Source: an uncultured Desulfovibrio sp. (GTDB lineage Bacteria; Desulfobacterota; Desulfovibrionia; Desulfovibrionales; Desulfovibrionaceae). From it: 64,000 nucleotides of DNA. Positions 36,874 to 44,793 of this stretch are shown piece after piece; within the stretch, counting starts at the first letter, position 1, and each line of letters opens with the position of its first letter. Under the pieces are notes generated by a model that had not been told where the DNA came from, ran no database searches, and worked only from the letters and a program-made list of their open reading frames with translations. Made by a program: the position numbers and the translations under genes. The stretch spans positions 11,623 to 75,622 of the forward strand of contig USBZ01000003.1 in the NCBI GenBank assembly GCA_900553065.1. The letters are read 5' to 3'.

Positions 36874-38148
36874 ATGAGCGAGCTGAAAGATATGTACCGC
36901 ACCATTGTTGCGGACGGTTTTCCTGATACCATGACCATCACGCTGGGAGACAGCGTGCTTACCTATCACAAGCGTACCTGGGACATGGGCGGTGAAGTGC
37001 GCGGCCTGCGCTACGGTGAAAACCCCGATCAGCCCGCGGCTCTCTACGAATTCGTGGAAGGCGAGAACAAGGTGGCGAACCTGAAGTGGCGTTCCCCGAA
37101 GCAGGGCATCGTTTCCGCGCTGACCGAAGAGCAGATGGTGCAGTCCGGCAAGCATCCGGGCAAGACCAACCTCACCGACGTGGACAACGCCTGCAACATT
37201 CTTCAGTACCTCACGAAGAAGCCTGCCGCCGCCATTTTGAAGCACAACAACCCCTGCGGCGCGGCCTGGGCCGACACGCTGTTCGACGCCCTGAACAACG
37301 CCTTCTGGTGCGACCGCATCGCCGCTTTCGGCGGCGCGGTGGTGGTGAACCGTCCGCTGGACATGAAGTGCGCCGAACTCATCGCTTCCCAGTATTTTGA
37401 AGTGGTTGCTGCTCCTTCCTTTGAAGAGGGCGTGGTGGACGTGCTCAAGAGCCGCAAGAATCTGCGCATCTTCGAGCTTCCCGGCCTTGCGCATCTGGAA
37501 GACCTTTGCGGCATTCCCATGCTCGACTTCAAGAGCCTGACCGACGGCGGCATCGTGATGCAGAAGTCCTTCGTGAACCGCATCACCTCCGAAGAAGACT
37601 TCATTCCCGCCACCGGCGCCAAGAAGGACGGCACCGTGTTCACCGCCCGCAAGCCCACGGAAAAGGAAGCTGAAGATCTGCTCTTCGCCTGGGCCGTGGA
37701 ATCCGGCGTGACCTCCAACTCCGTCATCTTTGCCCGCGACGGCGCCACGGTGGCCATCGGCACCGGCGAACAGGATCGCGTGGGCTGCGCGGAACTGGCC
37801 ATTCACAAGGCCTACACCAAGTATGCCGACGTGCTTTCCTTCAAGCGCACCGGTCTTTCCCTGTACGAACTGCAGCAGAAGGCTCTCTCCGACGCCGAAG
37901 CTGCCGCCACGCTGGAAGAAATCAACCGTGAAACACGGGAAAACAAGGGCGGCCTCATCGGTTCCGTGGTGGTGTCCGACGGCTTCTTCCCCTTCCGCGA
38001 CGGCGTGGACGTGGTCATGGCTCAGGGCGTGACGGCCATTGCCCATCCCGGCGGCTCCATCCGCGACTGGGAAGTGGTGCAGGCCTGCAACGAGCACGAA
38101 CCTCAGGTCGCCATGGTCTACACGGGCCAGCGTTCCTTCAAGCATTGA
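36874..38148 (+). CDS. Stand-alone AICAR transformylase (PurH C-terminal domain)
   Basis: The protein has 424 residues and matches only the AICAR formyltransferase part of PurH: catalytic KHNNPCGAA (Lys-His), RIAAFGGAVVVNRPLD, TGEQDRVGCAELAIHKA, and DGFFPFRDGVDV. The N-terminal IMP cyclohydrolase domain is missing, so a separate enzyme must close the ring to IMP. It transfers the formyl group of 10-formyl-THF to AICAR. Start at 36874 with GCGGAG upstream. Cytosolic. A hairpin follows the stop. Confidence 0.92.
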   Translation: MSELKDMYRTIVADGFPDTMTITLGDSVLTYHKRTWDMGGEVRGLRYGENPDQPAALYEFVEGENKVANLKWRSPKQGIVSALTEEQMVQSGKHPGKTNLTDVDNACNILQYLTKKPAAAILKHNNPCGAAWADTLFDALNNAFWCDRIAAFGGAVVVNRPLDMKCAELIASQYFEVVAAPSFEEGVVDVLKSRKNLRIFELPGLAHLEDLCGIPMLDFKSLTDGGIVMQKSFVNRITSEEDFIPATGAKKDGTVFTARKPTEKEAEDLLFAWAVESGVTSNSVIFARDGATVAIGTGEQDRVGCAELAIHKAYTKYADVLSFKRTGLSLYELQQKALSDAEAAATLEEINRETRENKGGLIGSVVVSDGFFPFRDGVDVVMAQGVTAIAHPGGSIRDWEVVQACNEHEPQVAMVYTGQRSFKH

Positions 38149-38156
38149 TCGTGAGA

Positions 38157-38190
38157 AATGCCGGGAAGAGTTTCTTCCCGGCATTCTCTC
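38157..38190 (+). terminator. Hairpin after the AICAR transformylase gene
   Basis: AATGCCGGGAAG (38157-38168) pairs perfectly with CTTCCCGGCATT (38174-38185). The following bases are CT-rich, not a clean T run, so termination may be partial. Confidence 0.55.
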
Positions 38191-38343
38191 TGCTGCGTCG
38201 CGATTCCTCTTCGGAGAAACGCGACCGTATTTTCTTCCGTGCCCGTCATCCTTTCTTCCGGTTTTCCGGCTCCGGGCTCCCGGCGGCCGGGCGGCACGGC
38301 TTCTTGTTTTTCGGCATCTTCTCTGACACTTCAGGAAAAAGAC

Positions 38344-40440
38344 ATGGCATCGCATATCGTTCAGAATCCCGGCGCGGGCTGTATTGTGGAATTCATGCAG
38401 GGCAATGAGGCCCAGATCGCGTGGGTGATGGAGGAACAGAAGGGCAAGCTGCGTCTTTTCCTGCCGAATCGCAGGGAAACCACGCTTTCTCCCTCGCGCA
38501 TTCTTCCCTGGTCCGGGCCTTCCTATGCCGCCTCCCAGAGCAAGGACTCCATTGTGGACATCCTGAACCGGCACCGGGAAAGACGCGAGCGGCTGGCCTC
38601 CGAAGTCGCGCCCGTGGAGCTGTGGGAAATGGCTCAGGGCGAAATGGACAAGGCTCCTGCCGAATGGTTTGCCGAACTCGGCTATACGAATCCCGATGCC
38701 GATACCGTGGCGGCCTGCGGTCGCGCGCTTCTGCAGTGCAAGACGCATTTCCGCTTCCAGCCTCCGGAATTTGAAATTTATGACGAAGCCACGGTGGAAT
38801 CCCGCCGTCAGGCGGAAGAGGCTGCGCGGGTGCGCGAGGCCATGGTCTGCGGCGGCGCGGACTGGTTCCGTCGCCTCTGGGATGCCCGCATCGGCCGTCA
38901 GCCTGCGCCGTCTCTGTCCACGGCGCCGGACGAAGCCGTGTGCCGCAGGCTGGAGCACATGCTCCGCGCTCGCATGATCGATCCTGAAACCGTGGAGGAC
39001 GAGGCCCTGTGGAAGCAGGTGACCAAGGGCCTGCCGGATGATCCGCATCTTGCGCTGCTTCTGGCCATGACCTGGGGCCTGGTGCCGGAGCACTACAACT
39101 ACTGGCTCGACAGGGCGGACTATGAGGCCGGAACCGCGTGGGAAGAGCCTCTTTCCGAAGAAACGCAGGCGCTTGTTTCCGCCGTTTCCGCGCAGGAAGG
39201 CATGCCCGCGCCGGAAGATACTGCCTTCATCAGCATCGACAGCGCCACCACCCGCGACATCGACGACGCCTTCCGCATTGCAGCCGCCTCCGACGGAGGA
39301 TGGGATGTGGAAGTGGCTCTGGCCTGTCCGGCCTGGTTCTGGAATTTCGACAGCGCACTCGGTCGGGCGGTGTTCCACCGTGCCACGAGCATCTATCTGC
39401 CGGAAGGCAACTGCCACATGATGCCCGAGGCTCTGGGCGAGGGCGCGTTCAGCCTTTTTGAAGGTGTGGCGCGGCCTGCGCTCATCGTGGGCGTGCATGT
39501 GGATCCGGACGGCACGCTTTCGGAAGGCTCCTTCCGCGCATCCACCGTGAAGATCGCGAAGAATCTGAACTATCCCGACTGCGAAGCCGCACTGGACGGT
39601 GCGGACAATCCCGCGACGCCTTTTGTGGAGTCGTTGCGCCTTGCCGTCGACATGAGCGCCAAAAGACTCGACTACCGCGTGGAGCACGGCGCCGTCATCA
39701 TTGAGCGGCCCGAGATCGATTTTACGCTGGAAGGCGAGGGCGCGGACGTGACGGTGAAGCTGGAGGACGTGCCCGCGGCTCCGCGCGCACAGCTTCTGGT
39801 GGCCGAGCTCATGGTGGTGGCCAACGCCGCTCTGGCGGACTGGGCCGTGAAGAACGACGTGCCGCTTCTGTTCCGCACGCAGGACGTGGCCGTTCCGAAG
39901 GAATATGCCGGCGTGTGGAGAAGCGCTCCCGACATTGCCCGCGTGGTGCGCATTCTGGTGGCCGCCTCTCTCGATGTGGTACCCCGTCCGCATGCAGGCA
40001 TGGGCCTTTCCGCCTACAGCCCCGTCACCTCGCCTCTGCGCCGCTTCACCGATCTTGTGAACGAGGCCCAGCTTCTTTCCGTGCTTTCCAGCGGCAAGCC
40101 CCGCTGGTCGCGCGAGGAGCTTTCCGACATGCTCATGCACCTTTCCATCCGTCTTGAGGCGGCGGGGCAGGTGCAGCGCTTCCGCCCCAGATACTGGAAG
40201 TATCTCTACATTCAGCAGCAGGCCCGCCTGCACGGCGATGAATGCTGCTGGAGAGCCGAGGTGGCAGAAGAGAACGACATGTGGGTGAGCGTGAGCCTGC
40301 CGGAAGTGCAGCTCGGTCTGCGCGGCAAGCGCACGCTGTTCGGCGAAAAAGTGTTCCCCGGGCAGGAGCTTCATGTCCGCCTGGGCAAGGTGAATCCGCT
40401 GAGAAGCGAAGCCGTGATCCTGGATGTCCGGGAATACTGA
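38344..40440 (+). CDS. RNase II-family exoribonuclease (RNB domain)
   Basis: The protein has 698 residues. The RNB catalytic domain (about 290-610) has SIDSATTRDIDDAF, with the Asp cluster that binds magnesium, then LPEGNCHMMP and YSPVTSPLRRFTDLVN, with the Arg and Asp of the active site. The N-terminal 280 residues do not show a clear cold-shock domain, and the C-terminal 90 could form an S1-like barrel. It probably degrades RNA 3' to 5'. It is shorter at the N-terminus than RNase R. Start 38344 with AGGA upstream. Cytosolic. Confidence 0.88.
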   Translation: MASHIVQNPGAGCIVEFMQGNEAQIAWVMEEQKGKLRLFLPNRRETTLSPSRILPWSGPSYAASQSKDSIVDILNRHRERRERLASEVAPVELWEMAQGEMDKAPAEWFAELGYTNPDADTVAACGRALLQCKTHFRFQPPEFEIYDEATVESRRQAEEAARVREAMVCGGADWFRRLWDARIGRQPAPSLSTAPDEAVCRRLEHMLRARMIDPETVEDEALWKQVTKGLPDDPHLALLLAMTWGLVPEHYNYWLDRADYEAGTAWEEPLSEETQALVSAVSAQEGMPAPEDTAFISIDSATTRDIDDAFRIAAASDGGWDVEVALACPAWFWNFDSALGRAVFHRATSIYLPEGNCHMMPEALGEGAFSLFEGVARPALIVGVHVDPDGTLSEGSFRASTVKIAKNLNYPDCEAALDGADNPATPFVESLRLAVDMSAKRLDYRVEHGAVIIERPEIDFTLEGEGADVTVKLEDVPAAPRAQLLVAELMVVANAALADWAVKNDVPLLFRTQDVAVPKEYAGVWRSAPDIARVVRILVAASLDVVPRPHAGMGLSAYSPVTSPLRRFTDLVNEAQLLSVLSSGKPRWSREELSDMLMHLSIRLEAAGQVQRFRPRYWKYLYIQQQARLHGDECCWRAEVAEENDMWVSVSLPEVQLGLRGKRTLFGEKVFPGQELHVRLGKVNPLRSEAVILDVREY

Positions 40441-40446
40441 GCCTTG

Positions 40447-40475
40447 TTGCGCGGCTTTGTGCTCTGGGGTATGAT
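40447..40475 (+). promoter_or_regulatory. Promoter of the M23 peptidase gene
   Basis: TTGCGC (40447-40452) and TATGAT (40470-40475) are separated by 17 bases, 44 bases before the start codon. The -10 is near consensus. Confidence 0.7.
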
Positions 40476-40518
40476 GGGGAAAATAAGAAAATTTTTCCGA
40501 ACGTTCCAAGGAGAAAGA

Positions 40519-41577
40519 ATGTCGTCTTCGACCCGAACTTTCACTTCCCTGGTATCATGTTGCGCCCTGTTGACCTTTCTGGGCTTTTCTCAGACGGCCT
40601 GCGCGCCGAAACAGGATGTGCCGGTACCGGAAGAAGTGACCGAGTCGGATTCTGTGGAACTCGACATTGCGCTTGCCATCTCCCGCGAACTGTATCTGGC
40701 CGCATCCTCTCCGGGCACGCTCGTCGGCAGCGATTCGCTGACGGTTTCGGAGCTGGAGGAGCACAGGTCCGTCTACGGCAACGATCTCGAGCTTAGCGAC
40801 GATTCGCTTTCTCTCGCGCTGCCGAACGGTCTCCTTCAGCTGGAAGGCATGCCTGCCGGTTCCGGTGAGTGGAACATGGGCCCGGCTCCGGGCAGCGCCG
40901 AGGCGCTTGCTCTGGCGGAACTTCATACTAAGGAAGCCCTCTGCTCCGCAGGGGAAACCGTGTGCATCACCTCGCCTTACGGGGTGAGGCGATCTTCCAG
41001 CCGTTCCCACAAGGGCATCGACATCCGTGCTCCTCTCGGATCTCCCATCATGGCGTTCCGCGGCGGCCTCGTGCAGCGCGCCCAGTATCATCGCACCTAC
41101 GGCTACATGGTGGAAATCCAGCAGGATGACGGCATCGTCGCCCGTTATGCCCACATGAGTCAGATTCTTGTCCGCAAGGGCGACAGGGTGCAGCCGGGAC
41201 TCATGATCGGCCGCGTAGGATCCACGGGCCGTTCCACCGGGCCGCATCTGCATTTCGAGCTTCTTCGCGACAACAGCCCCATGAATCCCATGGTCTATCT
41301 GCCTACGCCCAAGCAGGTGGTGACCAAGGGAACGGAGGCCGATGCCGCGGCAGCGCGGAAGGCGCTGGCCAAGTCCGGCCTCAGCTCAAAGAAAAAGACC
41401 GTGAAGAAGACCACGAGCACGAAGAAAACGGCGGTCAGCTCTTCAAGCAAGAAGACCTCGACCAAGACTGCAGCCAAAACTTCTGCTTCAGGCAAGACCT
41501 CGAGCAAAAGCTCCACGACCAAAACGAGCAGCGCCACGGCAAAGAAAACGTCGAGCACGGCGTCGACGAAGAAGTAG
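40519..41577 (+). CDS. Exported M23-family peptidase with Lys/Ser/Thr-rich tail
   Basis: The protein has 352 residues. A hydrophobic N-terminus ending QTAC may be a lipoprotein signal, though the lipobox is weak. The LytM/M23 domain (about 150-265) has the zinc ligands in SHKGIDI and PHLHFEL, and YAHMSQ, so it should be an active peptidoglycan endopeptidase rather than a degenerate LytM factor. The last 65 residues are a low-complexity tail of Lys, Ser, Thr and Ala, strongly basic, which may bind peptidoglycan, teichoic-like polymers or nucleic acid. Start 40519 with AAGGAGAAAG upstream. Confidence 0.88.
   Translation: MSSSTRTFTSLVSCCALLTFLGFSQTACAPKQDVPVPEEVTESDSVELDIALAISRELYLAASSPGTLVGSDSLTVSELEEHRSVYGNDLELSDDSLSLALPNGLLQLEGMPAGSGEWNMGPAPGSAEALALAELHTKEALCSAGETVCITSPYGVRRSSSRSHKGIDIRAPLGSPIMAFRGGLVQRAQYHRTYGYMVEIQQDDGIVARYAHMSQILVRKGDRVQPGLMIGRVGSTGRSTGPHLHFELLRDNSPMNPMVYLPTPKQVVTKGTEADAAAARKALAKSGLSSKKKTVKKTTSTKKTAVSSSSKKTSTKTAAKTSASGKTSSKSSTTKTSSATAKKTSSTASTKK
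41390..41575 (+). repeat. Low-complexity AAG/AGC-rich coding repeat
   Basis: This part of the M23 peptidase gene is an irregular repeat of Lys, Ser and Thr codons (AAG, AGC, ACG). It encodes the basic tail and could slip during replication. Confidence 0.6.
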
Positions 41578-41656
41578 CATGCAGCGCTGACCTTGCGGAG
41601 CCGCGTTTCATGCTCCAAGTCAGGGCTGCCGAGATACGTCTTATATCTGTTTGAAC

Positions 41657-41696
41657 AAGAAGCGCCCGTCGGAAAACATTCTGACGGGCGCTTCTT
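41657..41696 (+). terminator. Hairpin terminator after the M23 peptidase gene
   Basis: AAGAAGCGCCCGTC (41657-41670) pairs perfectly with GACGGGCGCTTCTT (41683-41696). The downstream sequence is only mildly T-rich. Confidence 0.6.
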
Positions 41697-41764
41697 GGTT
41701 TCGGCGTTCTGCCTGCCCTTTGCGGCGTTTTTGCAGAAATCGCTGCCTGCGGAATCCGGATACA

Positions 41765-41802
41765 GAAAAGGCAGGACGACTTCGGACAAGGGTCGTCCTG
41801 CC
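41765..41802 (-). terminator. Terminator of the amidohydrolase/TRAP operon
   Basis: GGCAGGACGAC (41770-41780) pairs with GTCGTCCTGCC (41792-41802), followed on the minus strand by TTTTCTG. It is 75 bases beyond the last amidohydrolase stop. Confidence 0.75.
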
Positions 41803-41877
41803 GATATCCGGCTCCGGCTTTTTTCGCGGCCTGAGGAGTCAGACACGACCGCAGGAAAAAGACGGAGGGATTCCCGT

Positions 41878-42720
41878 TCAGGCGGGCACGGAGTCGAGAT
41901 CGATGTTGAAGAGCCTTGCGGCGTTCTTGTAGAGCAGCTTATCGAGTACTTCGGAGTCGCCGAAAAGTTCCATGAACTTGTCCACGCAGGGCTTGAAGGG
42001 CATGAGCGGATAGGCGGAGCCGAAGAGGAAGCGGTCCTGCATGAAGCCCTTGGCCGCGGCCACGTAATCGGCGGTGCCCACGCCCGTGAGCAGATACATG
42101 TCGGGGCCGAGGAAGATGTTGGTCTGCCAGAAGCAGGCGCCGAGCAGCACCTGAGCCCACGGCCAGCCGCCGTGCGAAACGTAGAAGTTCACGTCGGGGA
42201 AGTCGCGGGCGATGTTGGTGATGATCTTGGGATCGCTGTAGGAGGTGTCGGGGCCGGCGCGGCCGCCGATCATCAGCATGACGGGAATCTTGTGTTCCGA
42301 GCACTTCTCATAGATGGGGTAGATGCGGCGGTCGTTGGCATACCACGGAGTGCTCATGGAGCCGGGTTCGATGTTCACGCCCTTGAGCGGACCGTTGACC
42401 ACATAGGTGTCGATGTCCTTTATGGCCTGTTCGCGGTCGGAGGGGTTGATGCCGGCAATGCCGATGAACTTTCCCTTGAAGTGCTTCACCATGTCCACCA
42501 CGCAGTCGTTGCTGACATTGTAGCGGAAATGACCGTTGCGTCCGGGAGCGATGCCCATGCTGATGCCGGAATCTTCCATTTCCTTCAGCATGAGGCTTTC
42601 GGACTTTTCCACAACGGAGGGCGGCGGAGTCATGCCCATTCTTGCGGTAACGCCGGTGGGATTCTGCACCTGTCTGAGAAATTCATCGTACATGGGCCTG
42701 CATCGGGCATCGATGATCAT
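41878..42720 (-). CDS. Amidohydrolase-2 family protein 1, metal site altered
   Basis: The protein has 280 residues, a cytosolic TIM barrel of the amidohydrolase-2 family (relatives: ACMSD, resorcylate decarboxylase, lactonases). The usual IDxHxH is IDARCRP (Arg6 and Arg8), and the usual GSDYP near the end is GSAYP (214-218). Of typical metal ligands only the His of SHGGWP (His173) remains. A motif GPDTSYSDP (156-164) is shared with the two paralogs. Last gene of the sigma-54 operon; AAGGAGAA precedes the start. Less similar to the other two than they are to each other. May be non-hydrolytic or use another chemistry. Confidence 0.82.
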   Translation of the reverse strand: MIIDARCRPMYDEFLRQVQNPTGVTARMGMTPPPSVVEKSESLMLKEMEDSGISMGIAPGRNGHFRYNVSNDCVVDMVKHFKGKFIGIAGINPSDREQAIKDIDTYVVNGPLKGVNIEPGSMSTPWYANDRRIYPIYEKCSEHKIPVMLMIGGRAGPDTSYSDPKIITNIARDFPDVNFYVSHGGWPWAQVLLGACFWQTNIFLGPDMYLLTGVGTADYVAAAKGFMQDRFLFGSAYPLMPFKPCVDKFMELFGDSEVLDKLLYKNAARLFNIDLDSVPA

Positions 42721-42742
42721 GGCGTATTCTCCTTTTGAACGG

Positions 42743-42777
42743 CCCGTGCGCCGCTGCGCGGGACAGCGGCGCACGGG
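42743..42777 (-). terminator. Intercistronic hairpin, amidohydrolase 2 / 1
   Basis: CCCGTGCGCCGCTG (42743-42756) pairs perfectly with CAGCGGCGCACGGG (42764-42777). There is no T run, so it is likely an mRNA stabiliser or processing site. Confidence 0.6.
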
Positions 42778-42782
42778 GAATA

Positions 42783-43646
42783 TCAGAGACCGAGCAGCTC
42801 GGCGGCGTTGTCGTAGAGCGAGCGCTGGAGGGCTTCGTATTCAAGGCCGCGTTCGTGCCAGTTTTCGATGCACTGGGCGAAGCCGCGGATGGGATAGCTC
42901 GAGGCGAACAGGAAGCGGTACTTCAGGAAGGAGTTGGCCGCGTGGGTATAGGCTTCGAACATGGGCATGTGACGCACATAGAAGTAGGCGTCGGGGGAGA
43001 GGTAGACGTTCTTGCACAGCAGGGCGACGCCCACGGCTTCCTGCACCTTGGGCCAGCAGCCGTGCGCGAACACGAAGTTCACCTTGTTGAACTTGCGGAT
43101 GAGAGGCAGCATGGGAGTGGGATCGGTGTAGGACAGATCGGGGCCGCCGTACACGCTCATGGTCACGCTGACGATGGCGCCGAGCTGCTGGCACAGATCG
43201 AGAATGGGTTCCATCTTGGGATCGTTGCCGTAGATGGCGGGGGCGTTCCAGCCCGGATCGATGGCTATGCCCTTGAAGCCCCAGTCGCGCACGCACTTTT
43301 CGATTTCTTCGAGAGCGGTGGGAGAGTGGGGGGAGATGCCGGCAAAACCGGTGAAGCGGCCGGGATATTTCTGAACGAGTTCGTAGACGTGGGCGTTGTC
43401 GGTATCGCCGTAGACGGGGCTGCCGGTCTGACGGCCCATGAGCACGCCGTGAACGACGCCGGCTTCTTCCATTTCCTTGACCATGAGATCCACATCGGCC
43501 AGATCGACGGAAGGCACGGGGCGACGTTCAAAACCGGTGGGACGGATGTCCTTGGGCGTCGCGGGAACGACGTTCTGCCAGTTCTTGACGATTTTCAGAT
43601 CCATGAAGCTTTTGTAGGGCGGGCGGATGCGGAAGTCGATAACCAT
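42783..43646 (-). CDS. Amidohydrolase-2 family protein 2, metal site altered
   Basis: The protein has 287 residues, TIM barrel, cytosolic. The N-terminus MVIDFRIRPPYKSF has Arg6 and Arg8 where metal-binding His would be. GPDLSYTDP is at 168-176, HGCWP at 195-199 (the one retained His), and ASSYP at 248-252 replaces the Asp of SDYP. It resembles protein 3 (48780-49631) most closely. AAAGGA lies nine bases before the start. Part of the leftward operon, between the TAXI binding protein and amidohydrolase 1. Reaction unknown. Confidence 0.82.
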   Translation of the reverse strand: MVIDFRIRPPYKSFMDLKIVKNWQNVVPATPKDIRPTGFERRPVPSVDLADVDLMVKEMEEAGVVHGVLMGRQTGSPVYGDTDNAHVYELVQKYPGRFTGFAGISPHSPTALEEIEKCVRDWGFKGIAIDPGWNAPAIYGNDPKMEPILDLCQQLGAIVSVTMSVYGGPDLSYTDPTPMLPLIRKFNKVNFVFAHGCWPKVQEAVGVALLCKNVYLSPDAYFYVRHMPMFEAYTHAANSFLKYRFLFASSYPIRGFAQCIENWHERGLEYEALQRSLYDNAAELLGL

Positions 43647-43711
43647 GAGAAAAATCCTTTGAAAAGAGAAAAGGCATGATCCCTGTGGCGGGATCGGGAG
43701 AAAAACGAGGA

Positions 43712-43731
43712 GGGGCGGCATCTGCCGCCCC
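43712..43731 (-). terminator. Intercistronic hairpin after the TAXI binding-protein gene
   Basis: GGGGCGGCA (43712-43720) pairs with TGCCGCCCC (43723-43731). A second GATCCC/GGGATC pair lies at 43678-43695. The effect is probably to protect the upstream binding-protein message. Confidence 0.5.
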
Positions 43732-43739
43732 CTTGAGAC

Positions 43740-44738
43740 TTACTTCAGCAGACCGGCTTCACGATAGTACTTTTCCGCGCCGGGATGCAGGGGAAGCACC
43801 ATGTTGAGGGGCATCTTCTGAGGATCGAGGGTGTTCCAGGCAGGCTGGATGATGCCGAGTTCCTTGTAGCCTTCCACGAGGGACTTGGTGACCTTGTAGG
43901 CGTCTTCTTCAGACACGCCCTTGCGCATGATGAAGATGGAGGTGTCGGTCAGGCAGGGGATGTCCTTGCCCACGGCGCCGCCGAAGTAGGTGCCGGGCAC
44001 AACGCCGATGCCGAGGCCGGACTTTTCGGCCACAGCCTTCAGAACCTTTTCGGAGATGGGCAGCCACTTGACGTCGGCGTTGAGCACCATTTCCTGAAGC
44101 TGGCTCTGTTCGCCGGGACCGACCTTGAAGACGATGTCGATGGTGCCGTCCTGCATGAGGCTGACGAGGTCGTTGTTGGACACGCCGGAAACATGACCGC
44201 CCCACTTTTCGATGTCGTCGTAGGTCAGGCCGTATTCGGCAAGAACGCGCTTGCCGATTTCATGCTGCATCTGTCCGGGCTTGCCGCGGTCGAGCTTGAC
44301 GGGGAGCTTCTTTTCCAGAAGTTCGTCGAGGGAGTTCACGGGCAGCTTCTTGGAGCAGATCACGTGGAAGCGGCTGACGTCCTGAATGTTGGCGATGGAG
44401 GTGAGGTTTTCCATCTTTTTCTTGTAGGGGGCGGTGCCGGTCAGAGCGGAGTAGGTGTTCAGGCTCTGCGTGACGGTGATGTCGCCGGAGTTGGCTTCAA
44501 GGCGCAGGGGGTTGGAAGAGGAGGAACCCTGCAGAATGTTGAAGGTGCTGCCGGGGTAGCGGTCGTTCACCAGCTTGCCGAGACCGGCAAGACCGACGTT
44601 CCAGGTGCCGCCCATGTTGGCGCCGCCCACGGCGCGCAGGTTGACGGGCGACTTGTCTTCAGCGTAGCCGGAGGTCACGCCTACGGTGAGGGCCAGAGCG
44701 AGAGCGGCGGCCGTGGAGAAGAGATGCTTGACGTTCAT
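43740..44738 (-). CDS. TAXI-family TRAP substrate-binding protein
   Basis: The protein has 332 residues. A Sec signal (to about residue 26, SGYA) precedes a TAXI-type periplasmic binding protein: GGANMGGTWNVGLAGLGKLVND, then the helical and strand pattern including RGKPGQMQHEIGKRVLAEYGL and DGTIDIVFKVGPGEQSQL. TAXI proteins deliver carboxylates (such as glutamate-like or aromatic acids) to fused TRAP permeases, and this gene is directly downstream of one. Start at 44738 with GGAG upstream. Ligand unknown, perhaps the substrate of the adjacent amidohydrolase-like proteins. Confidence 0.9.
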   Translation of the reverse strand: MNVKHLFSTAAALALALTVGVTSGYAEDKSPVNLRAVGGANMGGTWNVGLAGLGKLVNDRYPGSTFNILQGSSSSNPLRLEANSGDITVTQSLNTYSALTGTAPYKKKMENLTSIANIQDVSRFHVICSKKLPVNSLDELLEKKLPVKLDRGKPGQMQHEIGKRVLAEYGLTYDDIEKWGGHVSGVSNNDLVSLMQDGTIDIVFKVGPGEQSQLQEMVLNADVKWLPISEKVLKAVAEKSGLGIGVVPGTYFGGAVGKDIPCLTDTSIFIMRKGVSEEDAYKVTKSLVEGYKELGIIQPAWNTLDPQKMPLNMVLPLHPGAEKYYREAGLLK

Positions 44739-44793
44739 AGTGTACTCCGTGTTTGAAGGTGGCATGAACCGTTTTTTTTCAGTCCTGCAGGTT

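Larger units (their letters stand above)
41578..41877. other. Intergenic region between convergent transcripts
   Basis: This 300-base gap has two strong hairpins (41657-41696 and 41770-41802) that probably end the M23 gene and the leftward operon, respectively. No gene is seen. Confidence 0.6.

Noticed and set aside
36760..40509. 1249-codon minus-strand frame opposite purH-type and RNB genes
   Set aside because: Covers two clear genes in antisense and shows no domain or plausible start.
41590..41650. Possible tRNA-like sequence after the M23 gene
   Set aside because: No cloverleaf can be drawn; acceptor and T arms are missing.
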